Assembly: GCA_020558355.1 (NCBI GenBank)
Contig: JAJCKG010000004.1
Coordinates: forward strand, 1 to 64,000
DNA: 64,000 bases
Reading direction: 5' to 3'
From: a bacterium 210820-DFI.6.37
GTDB lineage: Bacteria > Bacillota > Clostridia > Peptostreptococcales > Anaerovoracaceae
Shown piece by piece: positions 45,582 through 54,860 of this stretch; the stretch's first letter is position 1, and every line of letters starts with the position of its first letter. Under the pieces are notes generated by a model. It saw only the letters and a program-made list of their open reading frames with translations. It ran no database searches and was not told the origin of the DNA. Position numbers and translations under genes: made by a program.

Positions 45582-46202
45582 ATGCGCCCAATAAACCAAC
45601 AGCTAAAAACCAAACTTTTAGAAGCTGCCCGGAAGGAGTTCCTTGAAAAAGGCTTTGCTGGAGCACAGCTGCGCAAAATTGCTCAGGAGGCAGGCGCCAC
45701 TACCGGATCCATCTACAAATACTATAAAGATAAACAAGCTCTCTTTGACGCGCTGGTATCAGAACCGGCCAGAGAGCTGGAAGCCCGTTACCGGAAAGTT
45801 CAGGAGGACTTTCGCGCCCTCCCCCTTGATCGGAAGCTGTCCTCCCTTCCCGAAGTCACCGAGGATGAAAGTCTTTGGATGATGAAGTTTATCTATGACC
45901 ACTTTGACGCGTTCAAATTGCTCATCTGTTGCTCTGATGGCACAAGCTATGCTCATTTTATCGAAACTATGGTTCAGATTGAAGTAGATGCCAGTCACGA
46001 TCTCATCGACCTGATGGACACAGCCGGCATGGCGCACCATCCCATCGATGATGAGCTGATTCACATTGTAGCCAGCGCGCTTTTTTCCGGCATTTTCGAA
46101 ACAGTGCGTCATGACATGCCGCGCGAGAAAGCGTACGCGCATATGTTCAGTCTGCGGGAATTCTACTCGGCAGGCTGGTATAAGATTCTGGGGATTACAT
46201 AA
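45582..46202 (+). CDS. TetR-family transcriptional regulator
   Basis: A 206-residue repressor. The N-terminal helix-turn-helix is in KLLEAARKEFLEKGF and RKIAQEAGATTGSIYKYYKD; the rest is a helical ligand-binding domain. AAGGAGG precedes the ATG. The operator in front of it implies self-control, and the two ABC genes directly downstream are the likely targets, so its ligand is probably something they transport. Confidence 0.92.
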   Translation: MRPINQQLKTKLLEAARKEFLEKGFAGAQLRKIAQEAGATTGSIYKYYKDKQALFDALVSEPARELEARYRKVQEDFRALPLDRKLSSLPEVTEDESLWMMKFIYDHFDAFKLLICCSDGTSYAHFIETMVQIEVDASHDLIDLMDTAGMAHHPIDDELIHIVASALFSGIFETVRHDMPREKAYAHMFSLREFYSAGWYKILGIT

Positions 46203-46292
46203 ACAGTCCCCTATTCTTTTAATCACAAGTTAGCATCAACTAACACTCAATTGGCTATGCCATCATAAAACATAGCCAGAAAGGAGTTTTTT

Positions 46293-48044
46293 ATGAAACA
46301 AAAAACGAAACAGCCGTCTCCGTTTTCCGTTCTCTGGAAATGGGCCGGCCCTCATCACGGCAGTTTTATCTACTCTGTACTTCTTGCTGTTTTTGGTGTT
46401 GCCAGCAGCATGATCCCTTATTTTTGCATTGCGGCCATAATCAAACAGCTTTTATCAGGAAACCCGGATTCGGGCAGCTGCGTCAGGTTGTGTCTTTACG
46501 CGCTTGCGGGCTATTGCGGAAAGGTACTCTTTGCAAATCTTTCCACCGCGGTTTCCCATACGGCCACCTTCCACACTCTGCGCGATCTTCGGAAAGCGCT
46601 CATGGCAAAGCTTTCCCGAGTTCCCCTCGGCACAGTGCTGGACACACCGTCCGGTCAGTATAAGACCACCATTGTCGATCGGGTAGAAGGGATGGAATCA
46701 ACCCTGGCCCATCTGATTCCGGAGATGACCTCCAACGCCTTGATTCCAGCGGCTATCCTGATCTACCTCTTTATTCTGGACTGGAGGATGGCCCTTGCGT
46801 CTCTTTTTTCCCTGATTGTTGGTTTCATCTGCGCCATGCTCAGCGGAAAAACTTACGCGGCCCGCTGGGAGGGCGCCGTCAAAGCGGGACATACCATGGC
46901 AGACGCTATTGTAGAGTATATCGGCGGAATCCAGGTAGTGAAAGCCTTCAGCCAATCAGCGGGTTCCTACCGCAAGTATGCTGACGCAGTGAATTACAAC
47001 GCGAATTACTACGTAGACTGGATGCGTGACAGCCAAAAATACATGTGTATGTGGACAGCTGTTATTCCTTCCGTTCTGATCTCAGTTCTTCCCGTTGGTT
47101 TTGCTCTCTGGGCCTTTGAAAGCCTTTCCCTGCCGGATTTTCTCACGATTATCGTGCTTTCTCTTGGCCTGACCGGACCTATCATCGCAGCTATGTCTTT
47201 TGTCGACGATCTGGCAGTAGTAGGTTCCAATGTGGCAGAAATCTCCGCAATTCTGGACGCGCCTGAATTAATACGGCCTGATACCCCTGTTAATCTGAAA
47301 GACCATGAAATAAGGCTAAAAGACGTTTCCTTTTCCTACAATCAGGAAAGCGGTCCTGTCCTGGATCACATCAACCTGGAGATCCACCCGGGCACAGTTA
47401 CCGCTCTTGTCGGTCCTTCCGGCTCCGGAAAATCTACGATAGCTAAGCTGATCGCCGGATTCTGGGATGTAACAAACGGAGCAATCACTCTGGGAGGACA
47501 GGATCTTAGGGCAATCCCTCAGGATCAGCAAAACAGTCAGATCGCCTATGTTTCCCAAGACACCTATCTTTTCGACCGAACAATACGTGAAAACATACGC
47601 ATGGGACGGCGGGACGCCACGGATGAGGAAGTAGAGGCTGCTGCGAGAGCTGCCGGCTGCCATTCCTTTATTACCGCCTTGGATCATGGCTACGATACCA
47701 TGTCCGGAGGCAGCGGCGGACATCTTTCCGGCGGCGAAAAACAGCGCGTTTCTATTGCCAGGGCTATATTAAAAGACGCTCCCATCATTATTTTAGATGA
47801 AGCAACCGCTTCCATTGATCCGGAAAATGAAGCCTCGATTCAACGAGCGCTTTCTGCCCTGGCACAGGGAAAAACCCTGATCGTAATTGCGCATCGCCTG
47901 TCCACCATTGCGGACGCGGATCAGATCGTCGTCATCCAGCGCGGGAAAATTGCCGGGCGCGGCACGCAGCAGCAGCTTCTTGCTTCCTGCCCGCTGTACG
48001 CTTCTATGTGGCAATCTCACTTAGATGCCCGTGACAAACTTTAA
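46293..48044 (+). CDS. ABC exporter-type half transporter 1
   Basis: A 583-residue membrane protein with a six-helix type IV domain (1-310) and a C-terminal ATPase: Walker A GPSGSGKSTIAKL, Q-loop YVSQDTYLF, signature LSGGEKQRVS, Walker B IIILDEAT and His switch AHRLST. It should pair with the next gene as a heterodimer. Such TetR-linked pairs in Firmicutes include drug exporters and IrtAB/YbtPQ-like siderophore importers; sequence alone does not decide. AAAGGAG precedes the ATG. Confidence 0.92.
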   Translation: MKQKTKQPSPFSVLWKWAGPHHGSFIYSVLLAVFGVASSMIPYFCIAAIIKQLLSGNPDSGSCVRLCLYALAGYCGKVLFANLSTAVSHTATFHTLRDLRKALMAKLSRVPLGTVLDTPSGQYKTTIVDRVEGMESTLAHLIPEMTSNALIPAAILIYLFILDWRMALASLFSLIVGFICAMLSGKTYAARWEGAVKAGHTMADAIVEYIGGIQVVKAFSQSAGSYRKYADAVNYNANYYVDWMRDSQKYMCMWTAVIPSVLISVLPVGFALWAFESLSLPDFLTIIVLSLGLTGPIIAAMSFVDDLAVVGSNVAEISAILDAPELIRPDTPVNLKDHEIRLKDVSFSYNQESGPVLDHINLEIHPGTVTALVGPSGSGKSTIAKLIAGFWDVTNGAITLGGQDLRAIPQDQQNSQIAYVSQDTYLFDRTIRENIRMGRRDATDEEVEAAARAAGCHSFITALDHGYDTMSGGSGGHLSGGEKQRVSIARAILKDAPIIILDEATASIDPENEASIQRALSALAQGKTLIVIAHRLSTIADADQIVVIQRGKIAGRGTQQQLLASCPLYASMWQSHLDARDKL

Positions 48045-48056
48045 AGGAGGTCTTTT

Positions 48057-49790
48057 ATGTATCGAATATTAAAGAAAATCTACGCTTTTGCGGGAAGTCG
48101 GCGCAGTCTTCTAACCCGTTCCATCTTCCTTTCTTTTGTTGGAGCTGTCTTTTCCGCCCTGCAATTCCTTGCGCTTATGATCGTTCTGGACGCCCTTCTG
48201 GCGGGAGACCGGGACATGCGGACATTATGGCTTTCCTTGGCGATTATGCTGGTATCCATTGCCGGAAAAGCGGCCACCTCATATATTTCTACCAACCAGC
48301 AGACGGAAACTGGCTACTGCATGGTAGCGGAAAAACGGATTCACATCGGCGACCGTCTCCGCTATATCCCTCTGGGCTATTTCAGCGAAAACAGTCTGGG
48401 AAACATTACAGCGGTCGTTACCACAACCTTAGGCGATGTAGAAAACTCAGCAGCTCGCTGCCTTGTTATGATCTTCGGAGGATTCCTCAATACGCTGGCG
48501 CTGGCGCTGGCTGTCCTGGGAGCAGACTGGCGCCTCGGTCTCATTTCCCTCGCTGGAATTCTCGTTTATCTAGCCGCGACAGAGCTTTCCCAAAGGCACA
48601 CGGCCCGAACCGGTCCGGCCCGCCAACAGGCCCAGGCCACTTTAGTAGAAGCCGTACTGGAATATCTTCACGGCATCAGTGTGGTGAAAGCGTTTGGCCT
48701 GGAAAAAGACAATGATCAGGCGGTGCGGAAAGCCATAGAAGACAGCAGCGCAAAAGCGCTAAAGCTGGAATACACCATGGTTCCCTGGTCCTGTATTCAG
48801 CAGCTGGTGGTTCGTCTTTTCAGTGTTTTGATCGCGGCTGCCTCCCTCCTGCTCTATTTCCAGGGGACACTGACCCTATCCCGCTGTCTCCTGATGCTGA
48901 TAGCTTCTTTTATGATCTACCGCGAGCTGGAAAGCGCCGGCAACATGTCTTCTCTCTTACAGATGCTGAACGCTTCCATGGATAAGGCCTCGGAAATCGA
49001 TAAAACTCCAGTCATGGATATTGATGGAGCGGATCTGACACCTGAAAATGGCTCGATCCAGTTCAGCCAGGTGGATTTTTCCTATGGGGAACAAAAAATT
49101 CTGGATCAAATCAACCTGTTCATTCCAGAAAAAACTACAACCGCTATCGTTGGCCCTTCTGGAAGCGGAAAAACAACACTCTGTAATCTGATTCCCCGCT
49201 TCTGGGATGTGGACAGCGGCTCGATTAAAGTGGGAGGCCGGGATGTACGGGATTATAAGCTGGACAGCCTGATGAAGCACATATCTATGGTCTTTCAGAA
49301 TGTTTACCTCTTTCAGGATACCGTTGAAAACAACATCCGTTTTGGAAAGCCGGACGCTTCCAGAGAAGAAGTCATCGCCGCGGCAAAAGCAGCCTGCTGT
49401 CACGACTTCATTCTTTCTCTTCCCGATGGTTACGACACGGTCATCGGTGAAGGCGGAGGCACTCTCTCTGGGGGCGAAAAGCAAAGAATCTCCATTGCCA
49501 GAGCCATGCTTAAAGACGCTCCCATCATTATTTTAGATGAAGCAACGGCTTCGGTTGACCCGGAAAACGAAGCGGAACTGCAAAGCGCTATTGAGGCGCT
49601 CATTCACAATAAGACCATCATCATGATCGCGCACAGATTAAAAACAGTTCGCGGCGCGGATCAGATTCTGGTTTTAGATCACGGACATATTGTCCAGAAA
49701 GGAACACACCTGGAGCTGTCTGAGCAGCCCGGCCTGTACTCCAATTTTCTCAACGCCCGGAAAGAAGCCATTGGTTGGAAACTGGCCTGA
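48057..49790 (+). CDS. ABC exporter-type half transporter 2
   Basis: A 577-residue partner of the preceding gene, 12 bases downstream, with AAAGGAGG before the ATG. A six-helix domain is followed by the ATPase part: GPSGSGKTTLCNL, MVFQNVYLF, LSGGEKQRIS, IIILDEAT, AHRLKT. Both nucleotide sites look intact. A 35-base stretch over the Walker B region is identical to that of its partner gene (47772-47806 and 49513-49547). Confidence 0.92.
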   Translation: MYRILKKIYAFAGSRRSLLTRSIFLSFVGAVFSALQFLALMIVLDALLAGDRDMRTLWLSLAIMLVSIAGKAATSYISTNQQTETGYCMVAEKRIHIGDRLRYIPLGYFSENSLGNITAVVTTTLGDVENSAARCLVMIFGGFLNTLALALAVLGADWRLGLISLAGILVYLAATELSQRHTARTGPARQQAQATLVEAVLEYLHGISVVKAFGLEKDNDQAVRKAIEDSSAKALKLEYTMVPWSCIQQLVVRLFSVLIAAASLLLYFQGTLTLSRCLLMLIASFMIYRELESAGNMSSLLQMLNASMDKASEIDKTPVMDIDGADLTPENGSIQFSQVDFSYGEQKILDQINLFIPEKTTTAIVGPSGSGKTTLCNLIPRFWDVDSGSIKVGGRDVRDYKLDSLMKHISMVFQNVYLFQDTVENNIRFGKPDASREEVIAAAKAACCHDFILSLPDGYDTVIGEGGGTLSGGEKQRISIARAMLKDAPIIILDEATASVDPENEAELQSAIEALIHNKTIIMIAHRLKTVRGADQILVLDHGHIVQKGTHLELSEQPGLYSNFLNARKEAIGWKLA

Positions 49791-49796
49791 AATAAA

Positions 49797-49834
49797 ACCC
49801 TCTCCAGACCCCTTGTTTTCTGGAGAGGGTTTTC
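49797..49834. terminator. Terminator between ABC operon and eutH
   Basis: ACCCTCTCCAGA pairs with TCTGGAGAGGGT, with AAAA before and TTTT after; it can act on both strands and lies between convergent genes. Confidence 0.9.
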
Positions 49835-49861
49835 TATAAAAAATGTCAGAAGCAAATTTAA

Positions 49862-50995
49862 TCAGGCGGCTGTATCCCGCGCTGTTTCATCCGATTCAGC
49901 CTCGGCATCCGCTTTTCTTGTCGCGAACCAGGCTACCGCTACTGCTGTAATGCCGGCAGTCCCTTTTCCGATGATAACCGGAAGGATCATCTCTTTATTG
50001 ACGCTTGCGGTAAAGGCCAGGTCATCTCCGATGATAAAGGTTCCGCTGACCACAAACGCGGCGTTTAGGATCTTTCCCCTGGCGTTCATATCCTTCATCA
50101 TTCCGCACATGGGGATATTGTTGGCCATGCTTGCCACAAGTCCGCCTGCGGCAACATCATTGATCCCGATTTTGGAACCGAGACGCCGCAGCGGCTCTTT
50201 CAGTTTTTTTGTGATAACGCAGACCATAGGGAACGCCCCTGCCAGCATAATCGCAATATTTCCTACGATTTCAAAGCCCTCGGTAAGAGGCGCCATTCCC
50301 GGAATAATGGTGATACCTGTAAGCGTTTCTATAATGGCGGCTACCAGAGCGGCCGTAATCATGGCTACAATAAAATCACCGAATCGTTTAAACCCCTTTA
50401 TCATTTTTTCCGGGATCAGCTTTAGTCCCAAAACAATCAGTCCCGCAAAGAGAATGATGGGCACCAGATTCCGCAGAATCATGGACAGCTCATAGCCCGC
50501 CGCGAGACCTCCCGCGATACATCCAACGGGAATCGTTGTTATACCATACAGGATCCCCTGCGCCAGATAAGAATAATCTTCCTTTTTCAAAATACTGATG
50601 GCTACCGGAATGGTGAATACAATAGTTGTTCCCATCATTCCGCCCAGAAGCAGCCCTGAAAAGTTTGCTACATCTTCTGAGGCGGTCATTTCATGGGCTA
50701 CAGAGTAAGCTCCCATGTCCATTCCCAGAAAAGAACCCGCCATCATTGCGGGATCCGCTCCCAGGAATTCATAGACAGGGCCGACTGTCGTCAGCAATAT
50801 CTTTGTCAGTACCGGCGCGAAGGACAAGATCCCCAGCATGGATAATGACAATGCTCCCAGAGCGTGAAAGCCCTCCTCAAATTCATCGGCAAGGCCCAGG
50901 TTGAACTTTTTCTTTGTTATTTTATCAAAGCCTCCCAGAACCATGAATAAAACCATAATGTCGATAACGATTTGATTAAAACTTAAATGATCCAC
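49862..50995 (-). CDS. eutH: Ethanolamine transporter EutH
   Basis: Integral membrane protein for ethanolamine uptake, 377 residues with about ten hydrophobic segments. Family features include VLGGFDKITKKKFNLGLADE, MAGSFLGMDMGAYSVAHE and NNIPMCGMMKDMNARGK. The polar C-terminal tail is variable in the family. No other eut gene is in the window, so this is an orphan copy or part of a split locus. Confidence 0.92.
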   Translation of the reverse strand: MDHLSFNQIVIDIMVLFMVLGGFDKITKKKFNLGLADEFEEGFHALGALSLSMLGILSFAPVLTKILLTTVGPVYEFLGADPAMMAGSFLGMDMGAYSVAHEMTASEDVANFSGLLLGGMMGTTIVFTIPVAISILKKEDYSYLAQGILYGITTIPVGCIAGGLAAGYELSMILRNLVPIILFAGLIVLGLKLIPEKMIKGFKRFGDFIVAMITAALVAAIIETLTGITIIPGMAPLTEGFEIVGNIAIMLAGAFPMVCVITKKLKEPLRRLGSKIGINDVAAGGLVASMANNIPMCGMMKDMNARGKILNAAFVVSGTFIIGDDLAFTASVNKEMILPVIIGKGTAGITAVAVAWFATRKADAEAESDETARDTAA

Positions 50996-51425
50996 AATTT
51001 CACCACGTCTTTTCAGACGTATTTTTTTCCTTTCTTTACCTTGTTTTCTTATAATCTTTATGCTTCTATTTTAGCGGCGGGCCGCTATCCATTCAATGAT
51101 TTATTTGCAGTTTATGTATAATCAGTTTGCTGTTTTTCGAACTAGTTTGTTTAAAAATCGCACCACTATATAACTAATTTGCTTTTTATTTCGAACAGTT
51201 CTATGATGCTAAAATTCGCGGCGCACGCAAAAAAGAGAATCCATTTATGGTAAAAACGAATTCTCTTCATTGATTTTCTTATTCTAAAAACGCGCGCAGG
51301 CTGTTTTCCGGTGATCAAAGTGCCCATGTCTGGATTTCAGCGGTCACCTTCCTTTCTCGCAAATTGGGTCGCCAGATTTCCCGCGGCTGAAAGCCCGCGT
51401 TTTGGGCAAGGCAAGAGGCAAAAGC
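50996..51425 (-). other. Intergenic region with terminator at 51227-51267
   Basis: No gene. A hairpin AAGAGAAT/ATTCTCTT (51233-51240, 51260-51267) followed by TTTTTT on the minus strand probably ends transcription of the Fe-S protein gene 160 bases upstream. A small stem ACGTCT/AGACGT at 51006-51021 lies in the eutH leader. No clear eutH promoter was found. Confidence 0.5.
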
Positions 51426-52205
51426 TTAGCGAAAGGCGCAGGGCATCCCGGCCACACACTTGCCGCAGACTTCGCTTCCCGTATCCTGAATCTCTCCACC
51501 GGCTTCGGACGCGTAGGAATTGCCATAGCCGTTATGAACCCTTGCGTTTTCAAGACAAACCGCGTAGCATTTATGCCGGTCGTATCCTTCTCGTGTCAGC
51601 GCTCCCGACGGACATCGGTCAGCGCACAGCCCGCACGTTCCATTTTTCTTATACATGCACAGTTCTTCTTTTATCGGCTCATCCGGCGGCACATCCAGGT
51701 CTGTAACGATGGTACTGATCCTGCCGCAGCATCCAGCCTTTGTGATAAGCATATTATTAAGGCCAAAGCTTCCCAGTCCCGCCAGATAAGCGATATGTCT
51801 CTGGGACCAGTTGCTAATCAGCTTTTCCCGGTCAAAGGATCCCGCTTCCGGAGGGACCGCCGCCTGATACCCTTTACGTTTCAGCCTTTCTACCAGAAAG
51901 GCATTGAGCTTGATAAACATAGCGTTGGTCTCCTCATAGCTCTGGGCCCACTGAGGAGACGCCAGACCCTTCTTCGTATTGGTCTGGGCCAGCTCCTTCT
52001 GAAAAGGGATAAAATAAGCAAGGACAATGGTGGAAGCTTTTACCGCATCTTCCGGCGCTCCATGACTGGGCGAAACAACGGAAGTCAGCGTTTTCACCTT
52101 TTTCGCGTCAGCAAATCCCACAAGCGGATCTCCCCATTTTGTTACCGTGTTTTTTTCATAGTCTCTTAAAAAAGCTTTAATCTGGTCTGTAAGATATTCT
52201 CTCAT
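51426..52205 (-). CDS. QueG-like 4Fe-4S protein
   Basis: A protein with a C-terminal two-cluster ferredoxin part: GTCGLCADRCPSGAL, then CYAVCLENA and VCGKCVAGMPC. The body (SNWSQRHIAYLAGLGSFGLN, NMLITKAGCCGRISTIVTDL) matches the epoxyqueuosine reductase-related family, but it lacks the full QueG length and cobalamin parts, so it is better called QueG-like. The frame is open to 52310 (294 residues), but the ATG at 52205 has GAGG five bases before it and gives a normal N-terminus (260 residues). Confidence 0.75.
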   Translation of the reverse strand: MREYLTDQIKAFLRDYEKNTVTKWGDPLVGFADAKKVKTLTSVVSPSHGAPEDAVKASTIVLAYFIPFQKELAQTNTKKGLASPQWAQSYEETNAMFIKLNAFLVERLKRKGYQAAVPPEAGSFDREKLISNWSQRHIAYLAGLGSFGLNNMLITKAGCCGRISTIVTDLDVPPDEPIKEELCMYKKNGTCGLCADRCPSGALTREGYDRHKCYAVCLENARVHNGYGNSYASEAGGEIQDTGSEVCGKCVAGMPCAFR

Positions 52206-52447
52206 AAATGCCTCGATTTCAACCCCTGTACTTGCCGCCCTTTTCTCGTAATCCGTCAAAAGGGGCCATGGTTTCCCCGTCCCGATAGAAATTTTCTTAA
52301 ATTGTAACAAACCTGCGATTCCCTCGCAACTGTTTTATTGCTTTTCAGCATCAGACATCCAAAATCCAAAGACCTGGCCGCCCATCCGCGCCGCGCGACT
52401 TCATATCCCCAGGTACGCGCGGTTCTTGGCCTGTCTATAGAAGCGTA

Positions 52448-52494
52448 GTATACACTCTGGCAAGAATCTTATAAATTGCGTTTTGGTGTACACC
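52448..52494. repeat. Short inverted-end repeat, copy A
   Basis: Begins GTATACACTCTGG and contains CTTATAAATTGCG, ends TTTTGGTGTACACC. The left 33 bases match the left end of the element at 55066-55250 (GTATACACTCGGG...CTTATAAATTGTG), and the right end matches its internal CTTTGGTGTATACC. It looks like a shortened copy. It sits 2 bases beyond the stop of a gene fragment. Confidence 0.5.
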
Positions 52495-52495
52495 T

Positions 52496-52626
52496 CTACA
52501 TCCCCGGCGCCGCGGTCGTTTCTTTTGCGTCGATGGCTTTTTCCACATCCGCAATATCCTCAAGGGCGATTCCCTCAGCCATGGCCATAGCCTGAGCGAC
52601 CGATGTCGCCTTGATCTTGATAGATT
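52496..52626 (-). pseudogene. C-terminal fragment of an unidentified protein
   Basis: The minus strand reads SIKIKATSVAQAMAMAEGIA, LEDIADVEKAIDAKE, TTAAPGM and a stop at 52496. The composition looks like real protein, but there is no start and the sequence upstream of about 52626 does not continue it. It is directly next to repeat copy A, which may have cut the gene. Confidence 0.3.
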
Positions 52627-52780
52627 AGTCTTACTTTTTATATCCAATAGTGATATAATAGAAAAACCAAATTATGTGACAAAACTGTTGAGGGATTTAA
52701 AAATGAACAGATAATACGATAACGACTATCAAAAAAAGTTCGGCTTTCATGGGAAAAGTTTATCAACTTCGAGGAAGAGA

Positions 52781-53270
52781 AACAGTATCATTGAGGCCAT
52801 GCCTTCCGGCCTGATTCTTTTAAACAACCGGGGCAGAGTAATCCAGATCAACAGTGTCGCCCTGGAAATGTTTTCTCTTCGTTACGAACAGATCATCGGA
52901 AAAAATCTTTTCGAATTTATCAGTCTGGACGATCATATTGACAAAGAAGAACAGATGTCCCTTCTTCAAAAAGAAATGTATAATAAAGAAGTCAATATCT
53001 CCCGGGCCGGCTCTCTGGCTCAGCTTTAATGAGCCAAAAGTCATAAATTCTCTGGTCAATACCATCAGCGGGTTCAGCTCCAAATACGATTTTGACGCAA
53101 TCATCGGAAATTCTGAGGTGACCCGTCAGTTCATCGAAAACTGCAAGAAAGCGGCACAGAGCAGTGGAAATGTGACCGAAGCCGCAAAGCTTCTTGGAAT
53201 CAGCAAAAGGACCTTTTACCGGAAACTGGATAAATATCAGATTGACAGCGAGCAGTACCGCAATCGCTGA
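52781..53270 (+). pseudogene. Gutted sigma-54-dependent activator
   Basis: An N-terminal PAS domain (MPSGLILLNNRGRVIQINSV, EQIIGKNLFEF) runs to about 53020, where a frameshift moves to the next frame; then FNEPKVINSLVNTISGFSS, KYDFDAIIGNSEVTRQFIE, the start of the AAA+ domain, joins straight to GNVTEAAKLLGISKRTFYRK, a Fis-type helix-turn-helix. The ~200-residue AAA+ core is missing. Without it the protein cannot remodel sigma-54, and the frameshift makes it dead anyway. No -24/-12 promoter was found nearby to show its former target. Confidence 0.8.
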
Positions 53271-53287
53271 GAAAGGAAACGGGAAAT

Positions 53288-53866
53288 ATGAAAATTATAT
53301 GTCTGGGAGACAGCTTTACCTTTGGCTTTGGTGTAAAGAAGGAAGAATGCTGGGTCTCCCGCCTTAATACTGCCGGACGAAATTTTGTAAACAAGGGGAT
53401 CAACGGTGACACCACCAGCGGTATGCTGGCCCGCTTTGACCGGGATGTGCTTTCGCATTCCCCTAATTATGTCCTCATTACAGGCGGGATCAACGATTTT
53501 ATTTCAGGAGGCGGCCTGCAGATTCCGCAAAACAATTATATGGCTATGGTTCACCAGGCCTTTTACGGAAATATCATTCCCATTGTGGGGATCGCGCCCG
53601 GCTTTGATCCTGAGCTTATCAGAAAGGATTGGGCCGCTTTTCAGGACTTTCATCAGGTGTTAACACTGCAGCGCCAGCTTCGGGCCTGGCTGCTTGAGTT
53701 CTGTCAGACCTTTGGCTTGTACTCCATTGATTTTTATAAGTTTCTGGAGGAAGCCCAAAGCGCGGATCCGGATAAAAACTTTTTTTTAGATGGCCTCCAT
53801 CTGATTCCAGAAGGCCATAAGCTCCTCGCGGAGGCCGCTTCCCATAGGTTTCGCCCGCAAAGATGA
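53288..53866 (+). CDS. SGNH/GDSL-family hydrolase
   Basis: A 192-residue esterase-type hydrolase. Block I is ICLGDSFTFGFG (Ser nucleophile), the Gly is in GINGDTTSG, Asn in ITGGINDF and the Asp/His pair in FLDGLHLIPEGH. It has no signal peptide, so it acts in the cytoplasm. GAAAGG lies before the ATG. It follows the dead sigma-54 gene by 17 bases and precedes the AEC transporter, possibly as an operon. Substrate unknown. Confidence 0.88.
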   Translation: MKIICLGDSFTFGFGVKKEECWVSRLNTAGRNFVNKGINGDTTSGMLARFDRDVLSHSPNYVLITGGINDFISGGGLQIPQNNYMAMVHQAFYGNIIPIVGIAPGFDPELIRKDWAAFQDFHQVLTLQRQLRAWLLEFCQTFGLYSIDFYKFLEEAQSADPDKNFFLDGLHLIPEGHKLLAEAASHRFRPQR

Positions 53867-53917
53867 CCCCGGCCCTGCCGGGACATCTTTCAAAAATAAA
53901 ACAGAGAGGTGATATTC

Positions 53918-54841
53918 TTGCTTAACGGAATCGTCAGCGTACTAGTCGTATTTATCATCCTTGGAGTAGGATTCTTTTTCACAGCAAAAAAAAGATGGCC
54001 GGAAAACACCAATAAGGTGTTTTCCATTACCGTTGTTCAAATCGCGGCTCCGGCCCTTGCTATTGTAAGTATTGAAAACCGGTTTACACCCGCGCTTTTA
54101 CGAACTTCCTTCTGGAACCTGCTCATTATCGCGGCAAGCCTTTTCATCATGCACTTTCTTGGAAAACTCCTGGCTCACGCGCTAAAGCTTTCTCCAAAGA
54201 AAAAGGCAGTTTTTGAAACAACTTTTACCTTCAACAATACTATGTTTATCGGTCTTCCGATCAATCAGATCGTATTCGGACACGAAGGGCTTCCTTACCT
54301 GTTCACGTTTTATCTGGTAACCATCGTTATGTTCTGGAGTCTGGGAGCCTATACGCTCTGCAAGGCTTCTGACACCGGCGGAAAATCTTTTTCTGTAAAA
54401 AAGGTATTCAGCCCCGGGCTTATCGGTGTTCTGATTGGCTGCGCTCTGGTAGAGCTACAGTGGCACCTTCCGGTTATTCTGGAAACGTCCCTTACCTATC
54501 TGGGAGACATCTGCGTCCCGCTTTCGCTCCTGGTAATTGGTTCTAATCTTGCCACGTCCATTAAAAAGGGCATGTCCAGAATAACGCTGGATCAGGTGGT
54601 TATTTTGATTGGAAAGTTTATCCTTCACCCGCTGCTGATCTGGGGGCTGTTCACACTGTTTGGAGTTTCCGGACTTCCGCTGAAGGTGTTCATTCTCACC
54701 GCGTCTCTCCCATGTCACGCGCAGACAGCGATTCTTTCCGAATTCTATGATGTGGAAGGCGAATACGCTTCCAATCTGGTAAGTCTGTCCACTCTCATCA
54801 GTCTTATTACAATCCCAGCGTACGCCAGTATCCTTTTGTAA
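53918..54841 (+). CDS. AEC-family transporter
   Basis: A membrane protein of about 307 residues with ten hydrophobic segments, of the auxin efflux carrier family, which in bacteria often carries malate or other organic acids. Features include FTFNNTMFIGLPINQIVFG and the C-terminal SLPCHAQTAILSEFYDVEGE. The frame also allows GTG at 53909, but TTG at 53918 has GAGAGGTG properly spaced before it. The last codons lie in a large hairpin. Confidence 0.88.
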   Translation: MLNGIVSVLVVFIILGVGFFFTAKKRWPENTNKVFSITVVQIAAPALAIVSIENRFTPALLRTSFWNLLIIAASLFIMHFLGKLLAHALKLSPKKKAVFETTFTFNNTMFIGLPINQIVFGHEGLPYLFTFYLVTIVMFWSLGAYTLCKASDTGGKSFSVKKVFSPGLIGVLIGCALVELQWHLPVILETSLTYLGDICVPLSLLVIGSNLATSIKKGMSRITLDQVVILIGKFILHPLLIWGLFTLFGVSGLPLKVFILTASLPCHAQTAILSEFYDVEGEYASNLVSLSTLISLITIPAYASILL

Positions 54842-54860
54842 AAGAATACTGGCGTACGCT
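54817..54860. repeat. Large hairpin at end of AEC gene
   Basis: AGCGTACGCCAGTAT (54817-54831) is repeated exactly in reverse complement at 54846-54860; inner CTTTT/AAAAG extends the stem to about 20 pairs with a 2-base loop. It covers the AEC stop codon. It may act as a transcription stop, though no T-run follows, or mark a fold-back rearrangement point. Confidence 0.75.

Noticed and set aside
51004..51024. Plus-strand terminator upstream of eutH
   Set aside because: A short 6-bp stem with T-run, but no plus-strand gene precedes it; more likely part of the eutH leader or chance.
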